Below are positions 16,927-27,837 of a stretch of DNA of 64,000 nucleotides, piece after piece. A model generated the notes under the pieces. The model was not told the DNA's origin. It did not search any database and was given only the letters and a program-made list of their open reading frames with translations. This DNA is from Prevotella denticola. GTDB lineage: Bacteria > Bacteroidota > Bacteroidia > Bacteroidales > Bacteroidaceae. The DNA is taken from the NCBI RefSeq assembly GCF_900454835.1, contig NZ_UGTM01000002.1, positions 124,001-188,000 of the forward strand, written 5' to 3'. Every line of letters begins with the position of its first letter. Position 1 is the stretch's first letter. Made by a program: the position numbers and the translations under genes.

Positions 16927-18486
16927 ATGAAACATAAATACCTCACAGCAGTTTCCTTCTTTATATCCACTCTTTCTGCCACAGCCCAGACTCCTGGTGG
17001 TGTAGATAAGCCGATGGTCTGGTCACGTGATTCCGCCTCCGTCCGGGTCGCTGCCGGAACCGGACTTACCTATATCGGCGTAAGTAAGGTATATGGCGAG
17101 AAGGAACAGGCCATCTGGAGTCTCGGCAGCGGAAAAGCGGTTACCCGTATGCAGACGACTGAACGTACCGCCAATCTTGGTGACGGTACCTTCATGAACT
17201 ATGCCAAGGACACGCTGTCCGAAATGCGGCTTTACAGCTATACGACCTCCTCCAGTGTGGGCGGCGGTCAGACTCTGCACATCGGGCGGAACGGGAACAC
17301 TAAGCTGCCTGTGAAGAACCTTGACGGCAGGACTGTCGAGTATGCCGTCTTCGACCGCTGCCTTTCTGATGCAGAACGCTGCCGTGTGGAAAGCTACCTC
17401 GCATTGAAATACGGCGTGACCCTTCGCAGCAGTTACCTCAATTCAAGAAGCGAGGTTATTTGGAACGGATATGCCGACAGAGGCTACAGCCACCGCATCG
17501 CCGGTCTTATCTCAGACAGAGCCTCTGCTTTACATAAGACAAGAGCCAAGAGCTGTGAGGAAGACGGTTTTCTTACTGTCAGCATGAGCAGGCCGCTTCA
17601 AGATGGGGAGAGTATTCTCTGGGGTGACAACAATGGCAGACTTTCTTTCCATTCGAGCAGGGCCTACGGCAAGTGGCTCGGCAGACGGTGGATGGATACA
17701 GCGACACGGATTTCCAATCCAAGCGTTGATATTGCAGCCGACAGCCGGCAGCTGCGCCAGATACGGCCGCTATCTGAAGGCGAGAGCTATTATCTTTCCA
17801 TTGACCCCACGGGCACGGGCAGTTTCCCTGTCAAGGATCTGAGTTATCACAAGGCCGACAGGGTCACGGCCGACAGCATCGTCTTCAGGGACGTGCCGTT
17901 GGGCAGCCATTCCGTCTTCACGCTACGAGCTGCCAGGGATATGTTCACGACGATAGAAGTAGTGCAGCCAAAGGAGAAGAGCGGCAGCACAGGAACACTT
18001 TCTGTCAGAGTAACAGGCGGTATCGCTCCTTACAAGATGACCCTGCAGAGAGAGCACATGTCCGTTTTCAATCGTAGCACAAGCGACAGCATACAGTCTG
18101 CTGACGGACTCATAGAAGGGAAATACCTTCTTACGACGACAGACCATGTGGGCAACAAGGCTGAGAATGAGTTTCAGATATCGAAGACGGGTATCACAGA
18201 GATTCCTTCCATGAATCCTTCCGACGGAAACAGTAACTTCTTTGCGAATGTAAGTGTAAGTCCTAATCCAACGGTGAATGGATATGTCAGCGTACAGGTG
18301 GAACTGAGCGAAACAGCTCCATTGGATATGGCGCTCTATACGGCTGGCGGCGCTATTGTCAGCCGCCAGACGAATCTGCCTGATACGTATTTCTCAACTA
18401 AAGTCTATCTTCCACAGACCGGTGTTTACTTATTGACACTGCAGAGTGGTACCAAAGAAAAGACATTCAAACTGATGAGGAAGTAA
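16927..18486 (+). CDS. T9SS type A sorting domain-containing surface protein
   Basis: 519 residues. Signal peptide (to about residue 21, SATAQ). The N-terminal third ends with a segment (139-165) containing FDRCLSDAERCRVESYLALK, typical of LamG-like regions in T9SS cargo. Beta-sandwich regions follow, then a C-terminal sorting domain from about 441: VSVSPNPTVNG, a middle strand with LYTAGGAIVS, and the ending LQSGTKEKTFKLMRK. Such a domain directs export across the outer membrane by the type IX system. Position directly before the RHS lipoprotein suggests a surface partner of it. Confidence 0.85.
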   Translation: MKHKYLTAVSFFISTLSATAQTPGGVDKPMVWSRDSASVRVAAGTGLTYIGVSKVYGEKEQAIWSLGSGKAVTRMQTTERTANLGDGTFMNYAKDTLSEMRLYSYTTSSSVGGGQTLHIGRNGNTKLPVKNLDGRTVEYAVFDRCLSDAERCRVESYLALKYGVTLRSSYLNSRSEVIWNGYADRGYSHRIAGLISDRASALHKTRAKSCEEDGFLTVSMSRPLQDGESILWGDNNGRLSFHSSRAYGKWLGRRWMDTATRISNPSVDIAADSRQLRQIRPLSEGESYYLSIDPTGTGSFPVKDLSYHKADRVTADSIVFRDVPLGSHSVFTLRAARDMFTTIEVVQPKEKSGSTGTLSVRVTGGIAPYKMTLQREHMSVFNRSTSDSIQSADGLIEGKYLLTTTDHVGNKAENEFQISKTGITEIPSMNPSDGNSNFFANVSVSPNPTVNGYVSVQVELSETAPLDMALYTAGGAIVSRQTNLPDTYFSTKVYLPQTGVYLLTLQSGTKEKTFKLMRK

Positions 18487-18570
18487 ATTCCTCTGTCATC
18501 CTTTATAGAGCTTACCAACGCAAGTATATATATTGAAGACCTCCAGGCCTGAAATAAAACAGAAAGAATA

Positions 18571-21500
18571 ATGACGCATTCTACACATTCACTCCTCCTT
18601 CCGTTCCTGCTGCTCGCAGGAACCGTCCTGAACTCCTGTAATGGCGGCAGCCGGCCGGCAGGGCAGGCTGATGTCACTACGGACACGGCTTCTTCCGTGC
18701 GGGGAGACTGTACTTCCCGACAGGCTGCCCCCTTGCGGAAACAGGTCAAGGACAGCATCCAAGGCTCATCCGTGAAGAGTAGCTCCAAGGGCGTAGTACG
18801 AAACGACAAGGAGAATCGTGTAGACACGCACAAGCCGGACAGGAAATCTGCAAGACTTTTTACAGACTTAGGCAAACGTACCGTCAGCAAGTTCTTTACC
18901 AATGCTGACAGCGACACGCTCAATGTCGGGCGTGCCCAGCTTGCCGTACCACGTGAGGCTATGGCAAAGGGTAAAGTTCTCAGTATTACTCCACTTAGAA
19001 AGGGAGAATTACCAACCTTGCCTACAGGTATGGTGAACGTCACAGGTGGCTGTGACACATTAATGGCAAGAACAGATACTGTGTCAGGTTATCGCTTCTT
19101 ACCTCATGGCAATCACTTCGTCCATCATCTGGCAAGTATCGCCGTACCTTACGACAGCACGTTGATACCGAAAGGCTATACCGTGGATGATATCCACACC
19201 TATTATTATGATGAACTGCACCAACGCTGGACCATGCTCCGGTCGAAAGGTATCGATACCAAACGTGAGGTGGCGATGGCGGAGACCTCCCACTTCACGG
19301 ATGTCATCAACGGCATCATCAAAGTGCCGGAGAGTCCCGAAACACAGAACTATGTTCCCACAGGCATCAGTGAACTGAAGGCCGCCGACCCTGCGGCGGG
19401 CATCCAGCAGATAGAAGCTCCATCAGCTAATCAGAACGGTACGGCAACACTGTCCTATCCTTTCGAAGTTCCTGCAGGACGTAATGATATTGGTGTAAGT
19501 GCCGGCTTACAGTACAGCAGCGAGGGCGGCAGCAGCTTTGCAGGCTATGGATGGAGCCTTCCCGTGCAGAGCATTGACATCGAGACCCGCTGGGGTGTGC
19601 CGCGCTTCGACAGCCGGTATGAGAGCGAGAGCTACCTGCTCATGGGACAGCAGCTCAGCGACCGGCTCTACCGCAGGACCGACTCTTTGTCACGTCAGAC
19701 TGATAAGCAGTTCTATCCAATGACCGAGGGCGGGTTCAGTAGGATTATCCGAAAGGGCGACAGCCCGAAGAACTATTACTGGGAAGTGACTGGCAAGGAT
19801 GGTACAGTCTACAGTTATGGTGGTCATGGTGGTCATGTCAGTGATGCTACTTCTCTTACAGATACCAATGGTAACCGTGTCAAATGGGCACTTGATCGTG
19901 TTACCGATGTTCACGGAAACTTTGCCGCATTCCATTACATGAAGTCTGGCAATAACCTTTATCCTGAACGTTATACATGGACAGGATTCGGGGAGACGGA
20001 AGGACTGTATAGCATTGAATTCAACTGGAATACTGGTAACGTACACAGAGTTGACTATGTTCGTAGTGGTAGACTTGGGGTTCTCCAGACAGACTCTCTT
20101 CTGTTGGGAAGCGTCGAGGTCAAAAACAATGGGCAGCAGCTTCGTTCATATACAATCCATTATGAAAAAGGACCCTTCGGGAAAACACTTCTTAAGAGCA
20201 TTGACCAGAACGACAGTAAAGGTATAGTAGTAGCTGCACAGAGTTTCAGCTACTATAATGATGTGAAAAAGGGACTCTATGCAGATAGTATTACAACCTA
20301 TACAGCTGGTATAGACAATTATGGCAAGCTTGTAAAAACCAAAATTGGACATTTCGACGAACACTTGTCTCTTCTTGGCGGAGCTTCCTCCAAGGGAAAT
20401 ACCATTGGAGGTGGTATAATGGTTGGCGCTGGCTGGGGGCCGGCAACAGCGAGTGCAGGTGCTTCTTATAGCCATACCAATTCTTCCAATGAAGGCCGTG
20501 TGACACTTGTAGATATCAATGGCGATGGGATGCCCGATAAGGTATGGAAAGGTAGCGATGGTAAACTCCATTATCGCCTCAATATGAACAAGGCTCTCTC
20601 TCATCCTGTCTTTGGTAAAGAACAGGCTTTGGTGGGTGTAAACAGTTTCTCTTCTGGCAAGGCTACCAGCTATACTCTCAGTGCTAACGTTGCTACAGGT
20701 TTTGGACCGGCGAATATGGGCTATGCCATCAGCAAAACTAAGGATCAGAATAAGACCAAGGTTTATTTCCAGGATTTTAATAGTGATGGCCTTGTTGATA
20801 TTGCAGTTAACGGAATCGTTTATTTCAACCATAGCGACGGAAAAGATGTGACCTTTGCACCTGCCAGTACGGCCACCGGCAACCCAATACCATCAATAGC
20901 CGGAGTTAACGTTGCGCCTGCTTTCAAAGTTGACTACAAGACTGTTCGCGACTCTTTGGAGAGAGAGTTCCCTCTACATGATGTCGTACGTGTGTGGCGA
21001 GCGCCTTATTCAGGTACAGTATCTGTTATGAGCCATGTAGAGAAGCGCTCTTCTGAGGGAGATGGTGTCAGCCTCAGTATGCAATTCAACAGTGACGTGT
21101 TATGGAAGGATACCCTGTTACAATCGGGATCTGTGACCTTACCTGCAATAACCCGTAGCGTAAAACCTGGAGATGTTTTCGTATTTCGTGTCGGAGCCCG
21201 CTACTCCGGTATAGGTGATGATGTCATATGGGATCCGGAGATAACTTATACTTCTATCAAGACTGATAAATATGCCGGTGAGGACTTGAAGAGATATCGC
21301 AGCAGTGAAGATTATATAAGCGGTGCATATTCAACAGCTGCCCCTTCGGAAACTGCAGTAAACAGATTTGAAGGTACATTCAATAAACAGAAGACTTCTG
21401 ATGACATTATACTGGCAATCATAAAGACTGATAAGGATGGTAATCAGTTGGTCATGGACAGTCTCCTCCTTAAAGCAGATACTGTGATCAGCCATGGCAG

Positions 21501-24500
21501 CTTCTCCGGTAATCTAACAGCCACAGCAGGAGAAGAGGCTACTGTTAACTTCATTATACGTACTGCGAGTCCCATCAACTGGAAACATATAGACTGGAGA
21601 CCTGTCTTTTATGCGGACACCATGAAATATGTTCTTTCCCCGCAATGCCTGATGTTCAGCAAGAATATTTCTCTATGTCCAGACACCGTTATAGGCAGAA
21701 ATGTCTCTATACAAAGTCCGGTATGGGGGAAAGCACTTACTCTTCTCCCTGAGCTTTCTGTCCAAAGGACATCAAACAAGGATACGGCGCCGGCAACGGT
21801 CTATATGACTATCAAGGATGATCATGGATCCTTACTCTACCGCAAAGAATTAACTCTTGGCAGCAGTAATCAGCTGACAGGACCAGCCATCAGAGTTGCA
21901 GACGGTTCTGTACTTGCACAGAAGATGTCTGCAGGAAAAATACAGGTGACATATTCTATCTTGAACGAACTTGAAAATGCGACTGCAAAGCTAAAGATAT
22001 TTAGGGATTCTGTTGTCAGCCCTGCTACAGCAGGAAGCCCTGCAGTGTTAAGACCAGTCAGGGTTTCCACGGTCAATGCGTCTGTCTATTCAAGCTTCAA
22101 CCGTTTTGACTATGGACAGCTGTACAAAGGTTGGGGGGCTTTTGCATGGAATGGTACGGCAAAGAATGTTGCAATACCGAAGGACAAGATGAAGATTCCT
22201 GAGACAAATGAGTACTATCATGATGGAAAAGTCAATGAGAGTGCCGTAGAAGCCAATGAGATGGATATTAACCGTCAATTGTTCTTTACACTGTCTTACT
22301 TACCAGAGAAAAAATACTTTGTGAGTGCAACAGATAGTGCCTATGTCGGTTCTGTTGTCATGCGTCCATCACGACTGGGAGAGGATGACATCATTGTGGA
22401 TACTGTCGATTATAATATACAAGGTGGAGGACTGGCAGCACCAGTGTTACTGACAGAGTCGAAATCAAAGGGTAAGACATATAATATGGGATTCTCATTG
22501 GGAGCCAGCCTCGGAGTCAACAAGAGTAATACCTCACAGCAGTCCTATAATATTATCTCCGCCATGGACCTCAATGGTGACGGTTACCCTGACTGGTTGA
22601 ATGACAATGATGGGAAAGTCGTTGCACAACTGACACAGCCTACGGGTATACTGGGCAAGGGGAGCCTGCAATATGATGTTGAAAATGCTGCTACAGATGG
22701 TGACGCCAGCAATATAGGTGGAGATATTGGCTTATCTTCAGATAAGAGTGCCTATTCCTTTAAAGACTTTAAGGAGAAAATGGCTGTCGCAAAGGCTGCC
22801 TTTGCACAGCATACAACCACAAAGCAGATCATGAAGCAGCGGGCTGCAGAGGGGAATTCTGCCAGTCACTCTGGTAAAGTAGCAGAATTTTCTTGTGGAG
22901 CAAGTGGAAACTTCTCCAGTGGAACTTCGGAAACAGTAAGAGGTTGGGAGGATCTTAATGGAGATGGACTTCCTGATATGGTTACCAACGGCACCGTTCG
23001 TTATGGACTTGGCTATGACTTTACACCAGCGATAGCCTCTTCTCTTACACAACTTGAGTCGACTAAAAACAGCAACTTTGGTGACGGACTTGGTATCACG
23101 GTTCCCGTATTGGGACTTTTTAGTGTCAATATCGGTCAGAATGATACGGAGAGCTTGACCTCTACGCGTTCTCAGCTTAGTGATGTCAATGGTGACGGTC
23201 TCCCTGATCTCCTTCAACTGGATGAAAAGGGCAATCTGAAGGCTACTTTGAATACTGGAAGCGGATTTATGTCTGGCAGTACTTCTCTCGGACAGAGTAA
23301 TATTTCTGACAATCTCGGTTCCTCTGTTGCCATCTATGCCAGCACAGCCTATACCTATACGATACCTCTTCCTTTCGGTTTCACAATTAGCATTACACCA
23401 AGTGTACAGGGATCTCATAGCGAAAGCATAAGCCGTACTACGGCTGCAGTCATGGATATGGATGGAGACGGGCTTCCTGATCTTGTCTATAGTGACAGCG
23501 AGAATCATCTCTATGTACGTCGTAACCTCACGGGCAGAACGAATATGCTAAAGAGCGTGACGCTTCCTTTCGGCGGACATATCCATATCAGCTATGAGCA
23601 GACAACTCCAAGTTACGATTTGCCGGGACGCCGCTGGGTGATGTCATCTGTTGAGACGACGGGTGGATACAAGGAGAACGGAGCAATACGAAGCAGGAAC
23701 ACCTTTGAATATAGTGGTGGCTATCGTGACCGCCGTGAGCGTGACTTCTATGGTTTCAAGCAGGTACGTACCAATCAGATGGACACGGAGAACGGTGACA
23801 GAATCTATCGTTACTCCGTACAGACCTATGGCAAGAACAGGGATTACTATACTCATGGTCTTGTAACGAGCGAGTATCTCTATACGGCTGATGGAAAGAA
23901 ACTGCAGGGTGCAGTCTATGACTACGACCTGAAGACACTTGCCGTTGGTAATAATACGACAGATGCTGTTGTCTTCCCTGCCCTAAAGACACTCGTTCAA
24001 AGTAACTTTGATGAAGCCAGTGGGGACAGTCTTTCGGTTGCTGTCAGCAATACTTACGATGACTATGGTAACCTACAGGGATATAAGGAGACTACAACAG
24101 CCTATAGCTTAGAGGCAAGCATTAACTATCATAAGATAGCCGACAAGTATATTGTCAGTGTTCCGAGCCATATCGCTGTCAGCAGTGGCGGTAAGACTTA
24201 CCGTGAACGCTCAACGAAGGTGGACGGCAACGGTGAGATAACGGAGATCGTGCTCCATAACGGTGACAAGCCATCAGTCTATAACATGACTTACGATGGC
24301 TATGGTAACATCACACGCATGACGAAGCCGGAGAACTATAACCATCAGCGTATGTTCTATGCTTATACGTATGACGACCGCTATCACAGTCTTGTGACAA
24401 GTGTTAAGGATGCATACGGCTATAGCTCCAGCACGGCTTATGACGGTCTTTGGAATGCTCCGTCTGTAACGACCGACCTTAACGGGCAGAAGATGGAATA

Positions 24501-27500
24501 CACCTACGATGCACTGGGCAGACAACAGACTATCCGTGCTCCGTATGAGATAGAGAGCGGTCAGCCATTTACTATCCGTTTTGAGTACTTCCCTGCAGAA
24601 CGCAAGGCACATACCATTCATTATTCTAAGGAAGGCAACATAGATACCTATACCTTTGCCGACTCGCTGATGCGTGCCGTCCAGACGAAGCAGACGGGCG
24701 TGGTCTGGTCTGGTGGCAGCAATCAAAAGGTCTCCATCGTCAGTGGAAGGGCTGTTATCGATGCCTTTGGACGTAATATTGCGGCTTATTATCCAATGAC
24801 GGAGAGCTATGGTAATATTGGTACTTACAACCATGCTACAGGTGATCTGCAGGCAAAGACAGAGTATGATGCGCACGACCGTACCATGAGTGTTACGCTT
24901 GCTGATGGCAGTGTGACACGCACAGCCTACAGTATCGGTAGTCATGACGGTGAACCGATGCTCCAGACAACGGTCACGGATGCACTGGGACGACATGCGG
25001 AGAGCTATACGGATGCCAAGGGGCGCAACCGTGAAACGGTGCAGCATGCTCGTGGTGAGGATATCACGGTGAAGTACAGCTATGACCCTGTCGGACAGGT
25101 GATGACGGTTCAGCATCCTAACGGTAGGGAGACGAAGTATGCCTACGACCTACTTGGTCGCAAACTGATGGTGAACCATCCTGATGCTGGTGAAACGGAT
25201 ATGACCTATGATGCGGCAGGTAACCTCCTGACGAAACTCACGGCAGAGCTTAGGAAGTCGATATCTGACAAGGGTTACATCTCTTACACCTACGACTTCG
25301 AGCGACTCCATGAGGTACTTTATCCAGAAAACCTCTTTAATCGTGTTACTTATACCTATGGTAAAGCTGGCGATAAGTATAATCGCGCTGGTCGTCTTGC
25401 CCTCGTTGAGGATGCGAGTGGCGGTGAAGCCTATTACTATGGTTGTCAGGGTGAGGTGACAAAGACCGTCCGTACAGTCATGGCGAGTGTGGCGGATATT
25501 AGGACTTATGTCTATGGTGCTACCTATGATAGCTGGAACCGTGTGCAGACGATGACTTATCCTGATGGTGAAGTGGTGACCTATCACTACAATGCTGCTG
25601 GACAGGTTGAGCGTCTTACGAGCAATAAACAGGGACATCAGAGCGTTATTGTTGATAGGATAGGTTATGACAAGGAGGGTCATACGGTCTATACGAAGCT
25701 CGGTAATGGCACGGAGACTACCTATACCTACGACAAGCAGCGTGAACGTCTGCAGGTGATGAACCTTACAGCGGACGGTCAGACTGTGATGGAAAACAGG
25801 TACCAGTATGATGCTGTGGATAATATCCTCGGTATTACGAATGCCGCCGACCCGACGTCGCTGACGAAGCTCAACAGGGCGAAGCTGGGAGGAAGGAGTG
25901 CGCATACGTATGAGTACGATGAGCTGAACCGTCTTGTCCACGCAAGCGGCAGGGCCAAGCGTGCATCGTATGACATGGTGATGTCGTTCGGACGGATGAG
26001 TGAACCGCTCACTAAGGTGCAGAAGGTGGACTCAACGACAACTGCCAAATCTTATAACTTTGCTTATAAGTATGAGGACAGTAACCACCCGACAGCTCCA
26101 ACGCAGATTGGTCACGACCATTACACATACGATGCCAACGGTAATCCAACACTGGTAACGAACGACTCTACGAACACTACCCGCGAGATGTATTGGGATG
26201 AAGACAATCGCCTGATGGTACTCTCTGATAACGGCAAGACGAGTCGTTATACTTACAATGCTGCTGGCGAACGTATCATGAAGAGTTACGGCACGATGGA
26301 GGGTGTGTATATCAATGGAGCACCGCAGGGAATCACATTCCATGAGACGGACAACTTCACACTTTATCCTGCAAGTATCCTCTCTGTCAACAAAAACAGA
26401 TTTACGAAGCATTACTTCCTTGGTGACAAGCGCATAGCATCAAAGATAGGGACAGGTCTCTTCAATAACGTTTACGGGCGTAACGGCTCATACGTAACGG
26501 CTGGTCAGCAGGATTATGCTGAACGTATGAACCAGATTCAGAAGCAGAAAGAGGCATACTACAAGCAGCAGGGCATTGCACCTGGTGTACCTACAATGAA
26601 GGGTGCGTATGGTGACCCAGAGAATACAAAACGAGGATATAACTCTATCATTGACACACTCGGCAACCACGATGTGCCACAGGGTTGGATTCAGACTCCG
26701 AAGCCGAACACCACACCGAATACCAACCCTGGTCCACCTGTAAGCTGGAACGACCCAAGCAACCCTGATGACCCGCAGGCTGGTTATGGTTATATTCCAA
26801 ACGACACAACGAAAGAGGAGACCTTCTTCTATCACAGTGACCACCTCGGTAGCACGTCTTACATCACAGATGACCATGTCAACATTACACAGTATGATGC
26901 CTACTTACCATACGGTGAACTTCTCGTTGATGAGCACAGTAGTAGTGAAGAACTGCCATATAAGTTCAATGGTAAACAGTTCGATGATGAGACTGGTCTA
27001 TACTATTACGGCGCAAGGTACATGAACCCAATCACAAGTATTTGGTATGGGGTGGATCCGTTGGCAGAGAAGTATACAACTACTGGTGGATATGTCTATA
27101 CTCTTGACAATCCCATCAGGATGATTGATTTGGATGGACGAAAGTGGGATGAGTCTTCTGTAACACAAAAGAACGGAAATGTTACTATTAATCTCACCTT
27201 AACAGTTGCCATTTTAAATTCAAGTAATAAAGAATTTGATTTGAAGAAACTAGGAAATGTTTTGTCCAACCAATTACAAAGTTCTTATGGAATTTCATAT
27301 GTAGAAGGTATGAATTACAAGAACTCTGTTCGTCAAAAAGGAATGGATAATCTTTATGTTGCAAGAACTTTGCCAACGAAATTCAGAAAGGTAAACGTCA
27401 ATGTTTCAGTTAGATTTCGCGTCATTAGTAATAAATCGGAATTACGAGACAGAGAACATCTATTGAATATACTGCCTGCTTCACAACTTCGAGGTGTTTA

Positions 27501-27831
27501 TGGAAAAGTAAATAAAATAGGTGGCTCAGTAGTATTTCTTAATGAACGATATGTAAATAATATAATTAATGGTAACGACAGAAATACATTACCTCATGAA
27601 TTTGGCCATTCTTTAGGTTTATTGCATGTTGATGGAGCTGATGCTTGGTTTCTAGGACTTTTTGGACGAAGCCAATACTATGATAGTTACAAACAAGAAA
27701 GAAATAGATATAATGTTATGTTTAGTGGAGCTAATAGTAAATATACAAATGATTACAAATCTACTGATATTAATCCAGAGCAGATTAGCATAATTCTTGA
27801 AAATTTTAGAAATAATAAAGTAAACAGATAA
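18571..27831 (+). CDS. giant SpvB/FG-GAP/RHS lipoprotein toxin with metzincin-like C-terminal tip
   Basis: 3086 residues. Lipoprotein signal with Cys23 (VLNSC). An SpvB-like region starts near 288 (LSYPFEVPAGRNDIGVSAGL). FG-GAP/VCBS calcium-loop repeats lie near 645, 730, 1329, 1459, 1535 and 1627 (DxNGDGxPD). A TcdB-middle-like segment is near 1660, and YD/RHS repeats run from about 1760. The RHS core (2749-2830) includes HSDHLGSTSYITDD and YYYGARYMNP. The last 250 residues form a distinct AT-rich tip with HEFGHSLGLLH (His3009, Glu3010, His3013, His3019), the HExxHxxGxxH zinc site of metzincin proteases. In known systems the RHS shell encloses the tip and releases it into target cells. Last large gene of the operon; the likely immunity gene follows 6 bp later. 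Confidence 0.9.
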   Translation: MTHSTHSLLLPFLLLAGTVLNSCNGGSRPAGQADVTTDTASSVRGDCTSRQAAPLRKQVKDSIQGSSVKSSSKGVVRNDKENRVDTHKPDRKSARLFTDLGKRTVSKFFTNADSDTLNVGRAQLAVPREAMAKGKVLSITPLRKGELPTLPTGMVNVTGGCDTLMARTDTVSGYRFLPHGNHFVHHLASIAVPYDSTLIPKGYTVDDIHTYYYDELHQRWTMLRSKGIDTKREVAMAETSHFTDVINGIIKVPESPETQNYVPTGISELKAADPAAGIQQIEAPSANQNGTATLSYPFEVPAGRNDIGVSAGLQYSSEGGSSFAGYGWSLPVQSIDIETRWGVPRFDSRYESESYLLMGQQLSDRLYRRTDSLSRQTDKQFYPMTEGGFSRIIRKGDSPKNYYWEVTGKDGTVYSYGGHGGHVSDATSLTDTNGNRVKWALDRVTDVHGNFAAFHYMKSGNNLYPERYTWTGFGETEGLYSIEFNWNTGNVHRVDYVRSGRLGVLQTDSLLLGSVEVKNNGQQLRSYTIHYEKGPFGKTLLKSIDQNDSKGIVVAAQSFSYYNDVKKGLYADSITTYTAGIDNYGKLVKTKIGHFDEHLSLLGGASSKGNTIGGGIMVGAGWGPATASAGASYSHTNSSNEGRVTLVDINGDGMPDKVWKGSDGKLHYRLNMNKALSHPVFGKEQALVGVNSFSSGKATSYTLSANVATGFGPANMGYAISKTKDQNKTKVYFQDFNSDGLVDIAVNGIVYFNHSDGKDVTFAPASTATGNPIPSIAGVNVAPAFKVDYKTVRDSLEREFPLHDVVRVWRAPYSGTVSVMSHVEKRSSEGDGVSLSMQFNSDVLWKDTLLQSGSVTLPAITRSVKPGDVFVFRVGARYSGIGDDVIWDPEITYTSIKTDKYAGEDLKRYRSSEDYISGAYSTAAPSETAVNRFEGTFNKQKTSDDIILAIIKTDKDGNQLVMDSLLLKADTVISHGSFSGNLTATAGEEATVNFIIRTASPINWKHIDWRPVFYADTMKYVLSPQCLMFSKNISLCPDTVIGRNVSIQSPVWGKALTLLPELSVQRTSNKDTAPATVYMTIKDDHGSLLYRKELTLGSSNQLTGPAIRVADGSVLAQKMSAGKIQVTYSILNELENATAKLKIFRDSVVSPATAGSPAVLRPVRVSTVNASVYSSFNRFDYGQLYKGWGAFAWNGTAKNVAIPKDKMKIPETNEYYHDGKVNESAVEANEMDINRQLFFTLSYLPEKKYFVSATDSAYVGSVVMRPSRLGEDDIIVDTVDYNIQGGGLAAPVLLTESKSKGKTYNMGFSLGASLGVNKSNTSQQSYNIISAMDLNGDGYPDWLNDNDGKVVAQLTQPTGILGKGSLQYDVENAATDGDASNIGGDIGLSSDKSAYSFKDFKEKMAVAKAAFAQHTTTKQIMKQRAAEGNSASHSGKVAEFSCGASGNFSSGTSETVRGWEDLNGDGLPDMVTNGTVRYGLGYDFTPAIASSLTQLESTKNSNFGDGLGITVPVLGLFSVNIGQNDTESLTSTRSQLSDVNGDGLPDLLQLDEKGNLKATLNTGSGFMSGSTSLGQSNISDNLGSSVAIYASTAYTYTIPLPFGFTISITPSVQGSHSESISRTTAAVMDMDGDGLPDLVYSDSENHLYVRRNLTGRTNMLKSVTLPFGGHIHISYEQTTPSYDLPGRRWVMSSVETTGGYKENGAIRSRNTFEYSGGYRDRRERDFYGFKQVRTNQMDTENGDRIYRYSVQTYGKNRDYYTHGLVTSEYLYTADGKKLQGAVYDYDLKTLAVGNNTTDAVVFPALKTLVQSNFDEASGDSLSVAVSNTYDDYGNLQGYKETTTAYSLEASINYHKIADKYIVSVPSHIAVSSGGKTYRERSTKVDGNGEITEIVLHNGDKPSVYNMTYDGYGNITRMTKPENYNHQRMFYAYTYDDRYHSLVTSVKDAYGYSSSTAYDGLWNAPSVTTDLNGQKMEYTYDALGRQQTIRAPYEIESGQPFTIRFEYFPAERKAHTIHYSKEGNIDTYTFADSLMRAVQTKQTGVVWSGGSNQKVSIVSGRAVIDAFGRNIAAYYPMTESYGNIGTYNHATGDLQAKTEYDAHDRTMSVTLADGSVTRTAYSIGSHDGEPMLQTTVTDALGRHAESYTDAKGRNRETVQHARGEDITVKYSYDPVGQVMTVQHPNGRETKYAYDLLGRKLMVNHPDAGETDMTYDAAGNLLTKLTAELRKSISDKGYISYTYDFERLHEVLYPENLFNRVTYTYGKAGDKYNRAGRLALVEDASGGEAYYYGCQGEVTKTVRTVMASVADIRTYVYGATYDSWNRVQTMTYPDGEVVTYHYNAAGQVERLTSNKQGHQSVIVDRIGYDKEGHTVYTKLGNGTETTYTYDKQRERLQVMNLTADGQTVMENRYQYDAVDNILGITNAADPTSLTKLNRAKLGGRSAHTYEYDELNRLVHASGRAKRASYDMVMSFGRMSEPLTKVQKVDSTTTAKSYNFAYKYEDSNHPTAPTQIGHDHYTYDANGNPTLVTNDSTNTTREMYWDEDNRLMVLSDNGKTSRYTYNAAGERIMKSYGTMEGVYINGAPQGITFHETDNFTLYPASILSVNKNRFTKHYFLGDKRIASKIGTGLFNNVYGRNGSYVTAGQQDYAERMNQIQKQKEAYYKQQGIAPGVPTMKGAYGDPENTKRGYNSIIDTLGNHDVPQGWIQTPKPNTTPNTNPGPPVSWNDPSNPDDPQAGYGYIPNDTTKEETFFYHSDHLGSTSYITDDHVNITQYDAYLPYGELLVDEHSSSEELPYKFNGKQFDDETGLYYYGARYMNPITSIWYGVDPLAEKYTTTGGYVYTLDNPIRMIDLDGRKWDESSVTQKNGNVTINLTLTVAILNSSNKEFDLKKLGNVLSNQLQSSYGISYVEGMNYKNSVRQKGMDNLYVARTLPTKFRKVNVNVSVRFRVISNKSELRDREHLLNILPASQLRGVYGKVNKIGGSVVFLNERYVNNIINGNDRNTLPHEFGHSLGLLHVDGADAWFLGLFGRSQYYDSYKQERNRYNVMFSGANSKYTNDYKSTDINPEQISIILENFRNNKVNR

Positions 27832-27837
27832 GAAATT